Below, piece after piece: positions 22,364 to 28,226 of a stretch of 28,226 nucleotides of DNA. Every line of letters begins with the position of its first letter. Positions within the stretch are counted from its first letter, which is position 1. A program made the translations under genes and the position numbers. The notes under the pieces are model-generated. The model was given only the letters and a program-made list of their open reading frames with translations. It ran no database searches and had not been told where the DNA came from. Source of the stretch: an uncultured Clostridia bacterium (GTDB taxonomy: Bacteria; Bacillota; Clostridia; Christensenellales; Pumilibacteraceae); assembly GCA_947589145.1 (NCBI GenBank), contig CANQCB010000005.1:1-28226 (forward strand), in the 5' to 3' direction.

Positions 22364-23779
22364 TTATTGATATACGCGGACGTAGTCGATCTGCATGTCC
22401 GCGGAAGTAAAGTCGGCGTTCGGTCCGCCCTGCGCGCCGGGGTCGAAACTGCCGCTGTCCACCGCAAGGTTGAGCAAGATATAGAACGGCTGATCGAAGG
22501 GCGCGGACGGATTGCCGGGGGACGCCTCCGACCAATATATGTTATTGTTTATCGTGCTGTAACAATAGTCGTCGACGTACCACTTTATATAATCCGCCGT
22601 CCATTCGACCCCGTAAGTGTGCCACTCCGCCACCGTGGAACTTTCGAGCGTGTACTCTTTCCCGCTGTGCTGATTCCCGGGCCAAGTTCCGCCGTAGTGA
22701 ACCGTGCCCATAACGATGTTCGGGCGCGTGCCCATTACTTCGAGAATGTCCAACTCTCCGCTCGAAGCCCAAGTGCCGTTTGCGTTCGCCGAGGAGTTCG
22801 AGCCGACTTGCGAAGGTTGAGGCAAAAGCCAGAACGCGGGCCACATGCCTTTCCCCGTCGGCAACTTCATGCGAGCCTCGATATAGCCGTATGTGAACGA
22901 GAATTTATCTCTCGTGGTTATTCGAGTCGATGTGAAATCGCAATCGCCGACGTGCTCGCGCCGCGCGGTAATGGTGAGTATGCCGTCCGATACCTTGTCG
23001 TTGGAGTTCGTGTAATATTGCAACTCGTTATTGCCCCACCTGTCGGGACCGCCGCCGTATTCGCTGTCTTTCGTGCCTATCTGATATCCCCACTTACTCT
23101 TGTCGAGCGAATTGCCGTTGAACTCGTCGCCCCATAAGAGAATGGGATATTTATCCTTACCCTCGGGCGGCTTTGCCGCTACCGTTACGTTGCACGTCGC
23201 TTTTGCGTCTCCGAGCGTTGCCGTTATTGCCGTTTCGCCTGCGCCGACAGCGGTTACCGTGCAACCCGTAGACGTGCCCGTCACCGTCGCAACGCCGCTA
23301 TCGCCCGTCGTCCACGATATCGCGGAGACTGCCGAGCCGTCCGACATTTTTGCGATCAAATTGAACGTTCCGCCTTCCACCATGGAAATCGACGTGCTGG
23401 AAAGGGTTATCGTCAGAGGGTCGGACTCGGGCGGTTCGTCGGGTTCGGGGAAAGTCACGTTGACCGTGCACGAATCCCACGCTTTTCCGTCGTCGGCATA
23501 TACTTCGGTAGTGCCCGCGCCGATACCTCTTACAACGCCGCTATCGTCGACAACGGCGACGTTTTCGTCCTCTACGTACCAGGATATACTTCTTCCCTCG
23601 GACGAAGTCGCGGTGAGAGTCAACGTCTCGCCGATCGCTATTTCCGCTGACGATCGACTTATTGTCACGACGTCCTCTTTCGGTGACCCAAAAAAGTCGC
23701 AGCCCGTGAAAAGCACAAGAGTCGTGGCAAAAAGCAGACACAACACTTTCCATAACTTATTTTTTCCGGATCCTTTCAT
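22364..23779 (-). CDS. GH16 endo-beta-1,3-glucanase (laminarinase-type) lipoprotein, copy A
   Basis: A 471-aa predicted lipoprotein with signal segment and FTGC (Cys27). Two BIG2 domains (about 37-113 and 119-200; NVAVVDDSGVVRGIGAGTTE, then VTAVGAGETAITATLGDAKA) are joined by a Pro/Glu-rich linker (FPEPDEPPESD). The GH16 catalytic domain covers about 207-471, with GELDILEVMG (Glu342, Asp344, Glu347) and MWPAFWLLP. Compared with copy B, the catalytic region has about 30 substitutions and two short indels over roughly 275 residues. The start at 23779 has only a moderate AAAGG at about -13. The promoter at 23953-23981 gives a 167-nt leader carrying two 42-bp palindromic repeats, which suggests regulated expression. 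It is the first gene of cassette A. Surface endo-hydrolysis of beta-1,3-glucan is the expected role. Confidence 0.95.
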   Translation of the reverse strand: MKGSGKNKLWKVLCLLFATTLVLFTGCDFFGSPKEDVVTISRSSAEIAIGETLTLTATSSEGRSISWYVEDENVAVVDDSGVVRGIGAGTTEVYADDGKAWDSCTVNVTFPEPDEPPESDPLTITLSSTSISMVEGGTFNLIAKMSDGSAVSAISWTTGDSGVATVTGTSTGCTVTAVGAGETAITATLGDAKATCNVTVAAKPPEGKDKYPILLWGDEFNGNSLDKSKWGYQIGTKDSEYGGGPDRWGNNELQYYTNSNDKVSDGILTITARREHVGDCDFTSTRITTRDKFSFTYGYIEARMKLPTGKGMWPAFWLLPQPSQVGSNSSANANGTWASSGELDILEVMGTRPNIVMGTVHYGGTWPGNQHSGKEYTLESSTVAEWHTYGVEWTADYIKWYVDDYCYSTINNNIYWSEASPGNPSAPFDQPFYILLNLAVDSGSFDPGAQGGPNADFTSADMQIDYVRVYQ

Positions 23780-23830
23780 GTTTCGATGCCTTTTTACAAT
23801 GTCTTCTTCAATTTTTTGGCGAGTGTTCTT

Positions 23831-23914
23831 TTATACGTTATTTGTAACGTATAAGAAAAGGGTACCCTTTTCTTATACGTTATTTGTAACGTATAAGAAA
23901 AGGGTACCCTTTTC
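23831..23914. repeat. Two exact 42-bp direct repeats made of perfect palindromes, in the GH16 copy A leader
   Basis: Units 23831-23872 and 23873-23914 are identical. Each consists of TTATACGTTA-N4-TAACGTATAA (24 bp) followed by the 18-bp perfect palindrome GAAAAGGGTACCCTTTTC. They lie between the promoter (23953-23981) and the GH16 start (23779), about +32 to +115 of the transcript. They could be operators for a dimeric repressor acting as a roadblock, or four RNA hairpins. Confidence 0.9.
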
Positions 23915-23952
23915 TGCGATCTTCTTGTCGGGGTTCTCCCCTAAGCCGTATC

Positions 23953-23981
23953 ATGATATCACTTTTTGATTTTTATTTCAA
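23953..23981 (-). promoter_or_regulatory. Sigma-A promoter of glucanase cassette A
   Basis: Minus strand: -35 TTGAAA (23981-23976), 17-bp spacer, -10 TATCAT (23958-23953). Start predicted near 23946. The 308-bp gap between the GH16 gene and the 73-aa gene holds this promoter, the palindromic repeats and a terminator, and no further gene. Confidence 0.7.
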
Positions 23982-24010
23982 TATTTATGTTAAAAATAAC
24001 ATAATTTTTT

Positions 24011-24045
24011 TAATAAAAAAACCGCCCGATTTTCCAATCAAGCGG
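24011..24045 (-). terminator. Intrinsic terminator of the 73-aa membrane protein gene
   Basis: Minus strand: CCGCTTGATT pairs with AATCGGGCGG (10 bp including two G-U pairs, 4-nt loop), followed by seven U. The G-U pairs mean the helix forms only in the minus-strand RNA. It lies about 43 nt after the stop. Confidence 0.9.
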
Positions 24046-24087
24046 CAAAAAACAACGTTTTTACTTTGGGCTTGCAATCCCCTGTCG

Positions 24088-24309
24088 TCAGCTGAGATTA
24101 ATAAGACGGCAAATTGCTTTATCTTTGATCATAAAGACAATGTCGAGAATCCAAATTATCCAACCGAGGAAAATACGAACGATTCCGGCAACATACTGCT
24201 TTTCCTGAAATCTGGTAACAGCTCCGAGAATCCATGCAGTGACCGGAATAATAACCAAAATAAGGCTAACCACATAATCCAAACCGAAATAATCTTTGTT
24301 TTCTGCCAT
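24088..24309 (-). CDS. Small two-helix membrane protein
   Basis: A 73-aa protein, MAENKDYFGLDYVVSLILVI onward, with two hydrophobic helices (about 11-32 and 42-61) joined by a short basic loop (TRFQEKQYVAG). Proteins with the same YFGLxYxVSLIL, then AWxLGAVTRFQE pattern are common, uncharacterised small membrane proteins in Firmicutes. The gene has its own near-consensus promoter (24339-24367), an excellent AAGGAGG site 8 nt before the ATG, and its own terminator, so it is a well-expressed single-gene unit. Codon use is more A/T-rich than in neighbouring genes. The function is unknown; a role in membrane or envelope stress is possible but unsupported here. Confidence 0.88.
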   Translation of the reverse strand: MAENKDYFGLDYVVSLILVIIPVTAWILGAVTRFQEKQYVAGIVRIFLGWIIWILDIVFMIKDKAICRLINLS

Positions 24310-24338
24310 TTTTACTGCCCTCCTTTTTTTATAACCGA

Positions 24339-24367
24339 ATTATAGCACAATTTTTTCGATTTTGCAA
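24339..24367 (-). promoter_or_regulatory. Sigma-A promoter of the 73-aa membrane protein gene
   Basis: Minus strand: -35 TTGCAA (24367-24362), 17-bp spacer, -10 TATAAT (24344-24339). Start predicted near 24332, with AAGGAGG in the short leader. Confidence 0.88.
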
Positions 24368-24548
24368 CATTATTTTATTGTTTTGGGGAAAATTTTATTA
24401 CCGACTTTTATAAAGTATTTGCCGTTGTTTTTTTTATACATAAGACTTTCAAACACAACCCTCATTACCATTATAGAATAATAAGGTTTCTTAATTTATA
24501 TAACGCTCGCCGCGGCAACCGACGATCTCTTTATTGCCTTGTACCGAA

Positions 24549-24577
24549 TTGACTTTTGCCCCATATAGTGATATTCT
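24549..24577 (+). promoter_or_regulatory. Promoter of the ABC exporter operon
   Basis: -35 TTGACT (24549-24554), 17-bp spacer, -10 TATTCT (24572-24577). The start is predicted near 24584, only about 9 nt before the ATG at 24593, with no clear Shine-Dalgarno sequence (AAGCGG at best). The rest of the 24310-24592 intergenic region holds the divergent promoter and A/T-rich DNA. Confidence 0.6.
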
Positions 24578-24592
24578 TTAAGCGGTAATTTT

Positions 24593-26290
24593 ATGATAAA
24601 ACTTTTGAAGTATCTGAAAGGCTATACTGCCGCAGCCGTTATCGCTCCGTTATTCAAAATAATCGAAGCGATTATCGAACTTTCCGTCCCTTTGCTCGTA
24701 TCTTATATGATCGACAACGGGCTGAGCGGAGACGGCAATATTGCCACGGTCATTTGGACGGGGGTTATCCTCGTCGCTCTCGGCGCGGTCGGGCTGGGTT
24801 TTTCCCTCTCCTGTCAATATCTCGCGTCCAAAGCCGCGGTCGGGCTGGGCTGCAATATCCGCACCGCGCTTTACGCTCACATTCAGCGGCTCTCGCCCGC
24901 GATTATCGACCGCCTCGGCACGGGCACACTCGTCGGCAGACTTTCCACCGACGTTGCGCAAGCGCAACAGGGGTTCGCTATGTTTATCCGTCTCATACTC
25001 CGCGCGCCGTTCATAGCCATAGGCGCGGTCGTAATGTCCGTCATCGTCGCGCCCGAAATTTGGTATATCAGCGTGTCCGCCACCGTTCTCACGATGATAA
25101 CGCTTATCGTCGTCATGCTCGTTTCCGTTCCGAAGTATACCAAGGCGGAAAAACTTCTGGACAAAGCGTCGCAAATCACCAACGAGACCATTCGCGGAGA
25201 GCGCGTTATCCGCGCCTTTGCCAACGAGGAAGAAAGCAAGCGTAAATTTTCCAAGGCGGCGACCGTTCAAAGCAAAGCTTCCTCAAAAGCGGCTATGATG
25301 TCGGGACTGCTCAGTCCGCTCGCAAGCGTTATCGTCAACCTTGCGATCGTCCTTATCGTGTGGCTAGGCGGCGGTTTCGTGACGTCCGACGGGGGTATGA
25401 CGCAAGGCGACCTCGTCGCTCTCGTCAATTATATGACGCAGATCCTGCTTGCGCTTATCGCCGTTTCCACCCTCCTCATACTCGTCTCCAAAGCCATGGC
25501 GTCGGGAGCGCGTATCAACGAAATTCTCGAACTGCCCGAGGTCGAACAGGGCGCGGGAGCAATTCCCGATATGTCCGCGCCGCTCGTGGAGTTCCGCAAC
25601 GCCGCTTTCTCTTTCGGCGGTGAGGAAAACGCCGTCGAGGGGCTTAATTTCACGCTCAACGCGGGAGAGGTGCTCGGCGTAATCGGCACTACGGGCAGCG
25701 GTAAATCCACGCTCGCGGGGCTCATCACGCGGTTTTGCCGCGCGACGGAAGGCGAAGTGCTTATCGCGGGGCGAAACGTGCTCGACTATACCGACAAACA
25801 GTTGTGCGAGCTGGTTACCTATGCGCCGCAAAAGCCTATGCTTTTCTCGGGCACGGTGCGGAGCAATCTCGAACTCGGCGGCGAAAGCGACCTGCCGCGA
25901 ATGACGGACGCGCTCAAAAAGACGGAAGCCTGGGGCTTCGTCTCGGCAAAAGGCGGAGTTGACGCAGTCGTCAATCAAAAGGGCTCAAACTTTTCGGGCG
26001 GCGAAAAGCAACGGCTTTCCCTCGCCCGCGCACTGCTTAAAGACGCGCCTATTCTCATTCTCGACGACGCGGCGTCCGCGCTCGACTACGTGACGGAATA
26101 TCGGGTTATGAAAAACGTGCTCGGCGACGCGAAAAACAGTGCGGTTATCAATATAACTCAGCGCGTGGGCTCGATCGTCGGTGCAGATAAAATACTCGTT
26201 CTCGACGGCGGCAAGGTCGTCGGATTCGGCAAGCATGAAGAGCTTTTGAAGTCGTGCGAGTTATACGGGAGGTTGAACAACAACGGATGA
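24593..26290 (+). CDS. ABC exporter subunit with a degenerate ATP site (heterodimer half 1)
   Basis: A 565-aa half-transporter: an N-terminal exporter-type membrane domain with about six helices (residues 10-300), then a nucleotide-binding domain. Walker A is GTTGSGKST (365-373), Q-loop Gln413, signature SGGEKQ (468-473). Walker B is ILILDD (487-492), where the catalytic Glu is replaced by Asp492. The switch His is replaced by Gln523 (INITQRVGS). These changes mark the non-catalytic half of heterodimeric type IV exporters of the BmrCD/LmrCD/TM287-288 type, which expel drugs or other amphiphiles, or lipids, across the cytoplasmic membrane. The next gene overlaps by 4 nt and supplies the complementary half. 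No MarR- or TetR-type regulator lies beside it, and the substrate is unknown. Confidence 0.95.
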   Translation: MIKLLKYLKGYTAAAVIAPLFKIIEAIIELSVPLLVSYMIDNGLSGDGNIATVIWTGVILVALGAVGLGFSLSCQYLASKAAVGLGCNIRTALYAHIQRLSPAIIDRLGTGTLVGRLSTDVAQAQQGFAMFIRLILRAPFIAIGAVVMSVIVAPEIWYISVSATVLTMITLIVVMLVSVPKYTKAEKLLDKASQITNETIRGERVIRAFANEEESKRKFSKAATVQSKASSKAAMMSGLLSPLASVIVNLAIVLIVWLGGGFVTSDGGMTQGDLVALVNYMTQILLALIAVSTLLILVSKAMASGARINEILELPEVEQGAGAIPDMSAPLVEFRNAAFSFGGEENAVEGLNFTLNAGEVLGVIGTTGSGKSTLAGLITRFCRATEGEVLIAGRNVLDYTDKQLCELVTYAPQKPMLFSGTVRSNLELGGESDLPRMTDALKKTEAWGFVSAKGGVDAVVNQKGSNFSGGEKQRLSLARALLKDAPILILDDAASALDYVTEYRVMKNVLGDAKNSAVINITQRVGSIVGADKILVLDGGKVVGFGKHEELLKSCELYGRLNNNG

Positions 26291-28047
26291 AAGACATGAA
26301 TAAAAAATCTCCCATGAGTAATATTCTCCGTTACGCGCTCCGTCACCGCCGACTGCTTCTTATCGGCATATTCTGCATTGTAATCGGCACGGCGCTTTCT
26401 ATGATCGCGCCTCTGCTCGTCGGCAAAGTCATAGACTTTATCGGCGCGGGCGAGGCGGACAGCATTCCGACCTATTGTATCGTTACGCTTGCATGCGTGT
26501 GCGGGTCGGGTGTGTTTACGTGGACGGGCAACGTATTTTTATACAAACTTTCGTTCAATACCGTGCGCGACATTCGGGTGGATCTTTTCGGCAAACTGCT
26601 CTCCCTGCCCCTCGTCAAAATCGAGGGATACAGCCGCGGCGATCTCATGAGCCGTATGACTACGTTCGGGGAAAACGTTTCCGACGGGATTTATCAATGC
26701 GTTCTGCAAATATCTTCGGGCGCGGTTACTCTTATCGTGACCCTCGTCTGTATGTATTTGCTTAATTGGGTCGTGGCGACGGTTATCTTGCTCCTTACCC
26801 CGATCTCCGCTCTCGTCTCCGTCAAAATCGCGCGGCGCAACCGAGCCGCGTTCCGCACGCAAGGCGAGAATATGGGGCGCATGAGCGGCTTGGGCGAGGA
26901 GTTTATCTTCGGCTCGCGGCTGCTCCGCGCTTACGGACGGGTGGAAAGCAGTGAAGAAGAGTTCGCCGCTGTCAACGCCGACCTGTTCAAAAGCGGCCTG
27001 TCTTCGCAGTTCGCAGGGGCTTTGGTGAACCCCGTCAGCCGCTTTGTCAACAATATAACTTATGCCGTAATCGCCATCGTCGGCGGAGTTTTCGTATTCG
27101 GCACCGTTTTGGGTTGGACAGGCGCGATCGGCGCGCCGCTCACCGTCGGAGCGCTCTCAGCGTTCCTGACTTACGCTAACCAATTCGCACGGCCGTTCAA
27201 CGACCTTACAAGCGTGACCAACGAACTTCAAACCGCGTCGGCTTCGGGGCGCAAAATTTTCGAGATCCTCTCGCTTGGGGACGAGGACAAGGGCGGCGAC
27301 GCGCCTATCGACCTGCCCGTCGATTATATCGAATTCAAAGACGTTTCTTTCTCGTACTCTCCCGACAAACCGTTTATCGAGGGGCTGTCCTTCCGCGCAG
27401 ACGGCGGCAAGAAAATCGCGCTCGTAGGCACGACGGGCAGCGGAAAAACCACCGTTATCAACCTGCTTATGCGTTTCTACGACCCGAGCGGCGGCATTCT
27501 CATCTATGACGGCGAAGATATCCGCGATTTCTCCCGCTCGGACGTGCGAAACTCTTTCGGTATGGTGTTGCAGGACACCTGGCTGTTCGGCGGCACTATC
27601 CGCGAAAATATCGCGTACGGCAAGCCCGACGCCACCGAGGAGGAGATCCGCCGCGCCGCGGAGATCGCCCATCTCGACAACTTCATTTCCACGCTCGAAA
27701 ACGGCTATGACACCGTGATATCCGGCGACGGCGAGGAGTTGTCCGAGGGGCAAAAACAGCTCATCACCGTTGCGCGCGTGTTCCTCGCGTCGCCCGAAAT
27801 GCTCATTCTCGACGAGGCTACCGCTTCCGTCGACGCCATTACCGAATGCGCCGTGCAGGCGGCTTTCCATAACCTCATGGGAAATAAAACGACTTTCGTC
27901 GTCGCGCACCGCCTCTCCACCGTTCGCGACAGCGATCTGATCCTCGTTATGGATAACGGCCGCATTATCGAACAAGGCACTCACGACGAGCTCGTCCGTC
28001 TCGGCGGTCTTTACAGCGAAATGCTCAAAGCCGCCCGCGGAGAATAA
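26287..28047 (+). CDS. ABC exporter subunit with the catalytic ATP site (heterodimer half 2)
   Basis: A 586-aa half-transporter: six-helix membrane domain (about 20-320) and nucleotide-binding domain with Walker A GTTGSGKTT (381-389), Gln429, Walker B LILDE (Glu510 present) and switch His541 (VVAHRLST). Its signature is LSEGQ (485-489) rather than LSGGQ. In the heterodimer this altered signature faces the degenerate Walker B of the partner. The partner's intact SGGEKQ faces this subunit's competent Walker A/B, giving one working and one degenerate site. The start at 26287 overlaps the upstream stop as ATGA, a translational-coupling arrangement; a longer frame from 26254 would overlap more and adds non-family residues. 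A terminator follows at 28098. Confidence 0.95.
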   Translation: MKDMNKKSPMSNILRYALRHRRLLLIGIFCIVIGTALSMIAPLLVGKVIDFIGAGEADSIPTYCIVTLACVCGSGVFTWTGNVFLYKLSFNTVRDIRVDLFGKLLSLPLVKIEGYSRGDLMSRMTTFGENVSDGIYQCVLQISSGAVTLIVTLVCMYLLNWVVATVILLLTPISALVSVKIARRNRAAFRTQGENMGRMSGLGEEFIFGSRLLRAYGRVESSEEEFAAVNADLFKSGLSSQFAGALVNPVSRFVNNITYAVIAIVGGVFVFGTVLGWTGAIGAPLTVGALSAFLTYANQFARPFNDLTSVTNELQTASASGRKIFEILSLGDEDKGGDAPIDLPVDYIEFKDVSFSYSPDKPFIEGLSFRADGGKKIALVGTTGSGKTTVINLLMRFYDPSGGILIYDGEDIRDFSRSDVRNSFGMVLQDTWLFGGTIRENIAYGKPDATEEEIRRAAEIAHLDNFISTLENGYDTVISGDGEELSEGQKQLITVARVFLASPEMLILDEATASVDAITECAVQAAFHNLMGNKTTFVVAHRLSTVRDSDLILVMDNGRIIEQGTHDELVRLGGLYSEMLKAARGE

Positions 28048-28097
28048 CCCAACCGGCAAGGATATTTAATAACCCCCCCCACGCAATGAGATAAGAC

Positions 28098-28125
28098 AAA
28101 ACACGAGAACAAATCTCGTGTTTTT
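28098..28125. terminator. Bidirectional intrinsic terminator between convergent genes
   Basis: AAAACACGAGA (28098-28108), 5-nt loop, TCTCGTGTTTT (28114-28124), then T. A and U runs on both sides allow function for the ABC operon (plus strand) and for the partial gene on the minus strand. A C8 run at 28073-28080 precedes it. Confidence 0.9.
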
Positions 28126-28148
28126 CATTACTGTATGACTAAATTTTT

Positions 28149-28226
28149 TTATTTCTTAAACACAAACAGATACTCATGCGCGAGCAGGAGGAAATTAAAC
28201 TTGATGCTGTTTGTTTTCCAATAACC
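28149..28226 (-). CDS. C-terminal end of a probable DNA methyltransferase, cut by the window edge
   Basis: Only the last 25 codons and a TAA stop are present. The peptide ends KFNFLLLAHEYLFVFKK. A closing HEYLFVF-K/R-K is typical of N6/N4-type DNA methyltransferases (PF01555-like), whose last beta strand often reads HEYxxVFRK. This is motif resemblance over a very short stretch; another enzyme family is possible. The gene converges on the ABC operon and shares its bidirectional terminator. If correct, a restriction-modification or orphan methylase locus begins just to the right of the window. Confidence 0.45.
   Translation of the reverse strand, partial: GYWKTNSIKFNFLLLAHEYLFVFKK

Noticed and set aside
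24370..24548. Search for a riboswitch or regulator gene upstream of the ABC exporter
   Set aside because: No aptamer-like conserved core and no open frame with a ribosome binding site; only A/T-rich promoter DNA is seen.
27157..28059. 300-codon minus-strand open frame antisense to the second ABC gene
   Set aside because: A shadow of the ATPase domain, with no independent support.
28073..28080. C8 tract as a second phase-variation tract
   Set aside because: It lies after the ABC stop codon in non-coding DNA, so length changes would not alter a reading frame.

Overview
The window looks like chromosomal DNA from an uncultured low-to-mid-GC Gram-positive (monoderm) bacterium, most likely a gut member of the Clostridia. 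This rests on strong AGGAG-type ribosome binding sites, near-consensus sigma-A promoters with 17-bp spacers, intrinsic terminators, lipobox lipoproteins, and Firmicutes-type families (DUF5685, ISF-like flavoprotein, heterodimeric ABC exporter, Gln-dependent NAD synthetase). A more precise taxon is inference only. There are no tRNA, rRNA, CRISPR, integrase or transposase genes. Everything up to about 24.3 kb is on the minus strand except one frameshifted gene at 1.8-2.3 kb. The ABC pair at 24.6-28.0 kb is on the plus strand.

Region 1 (1-3.6 kb): the 5' end of htpG runs off the left edge. It is followed by a secreted tyrosine-phosphatase-like lipoprotein, an unknown plus-strand gene broken by a one-base frameshift in a T7 run, and an iron-sulfur-flavoprotein-like reductase. 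A 520-bp gene-free stretch then holds an inverted pair of 113-nt structured repeats whose helices show compensatory changes.

Region 2 (3.6-15.2 kb): a tightly packed same-strand housekeeping cluster. In transcription order it is an aspartate-type aminotransferase, a small P-loop protein, thrC, trpS, a DUF5685 protein, a J-domain-like Cys-rich protein, two unknown membrane proteins, recF and nadE. Gaps are mostly under 20 nt, with several overlapped or abutting start and stop codons.

Region 3 (15.5-24 kb): a beta-glucan-utilisation-like locus made of two tandem copies of a two-gene cassette. Each cassette is a GH16 laminarinase lipoprotein followed by a large secreted protein of Ig-like (BIG2), FN3-like and jelly-roll carbohydrate-binding-like modules. 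The two GH16 catalytic domains are close paralogues. The first cassette is preceded by a promoter and a 167-nt leader with two exact 42-bp repeats, each made of two perfect palindromes. In the second cassette the binding-protein gene is out of frame at a G10 tract directly after its signal sequence, which is either a phase-variation switch or a sequence error.

Region 4 (24-28.2 kb): a 73-aa two-helix membrane protein with its own promoter and terminator; two overlapping genes for a heterodimeric ABC exporter with one catalytically degenerate site; a bidirectional terminator; and, at the right edge, the last 25 codons of a convergent gene resembling the C-terminus of a DNA methyltransferase.
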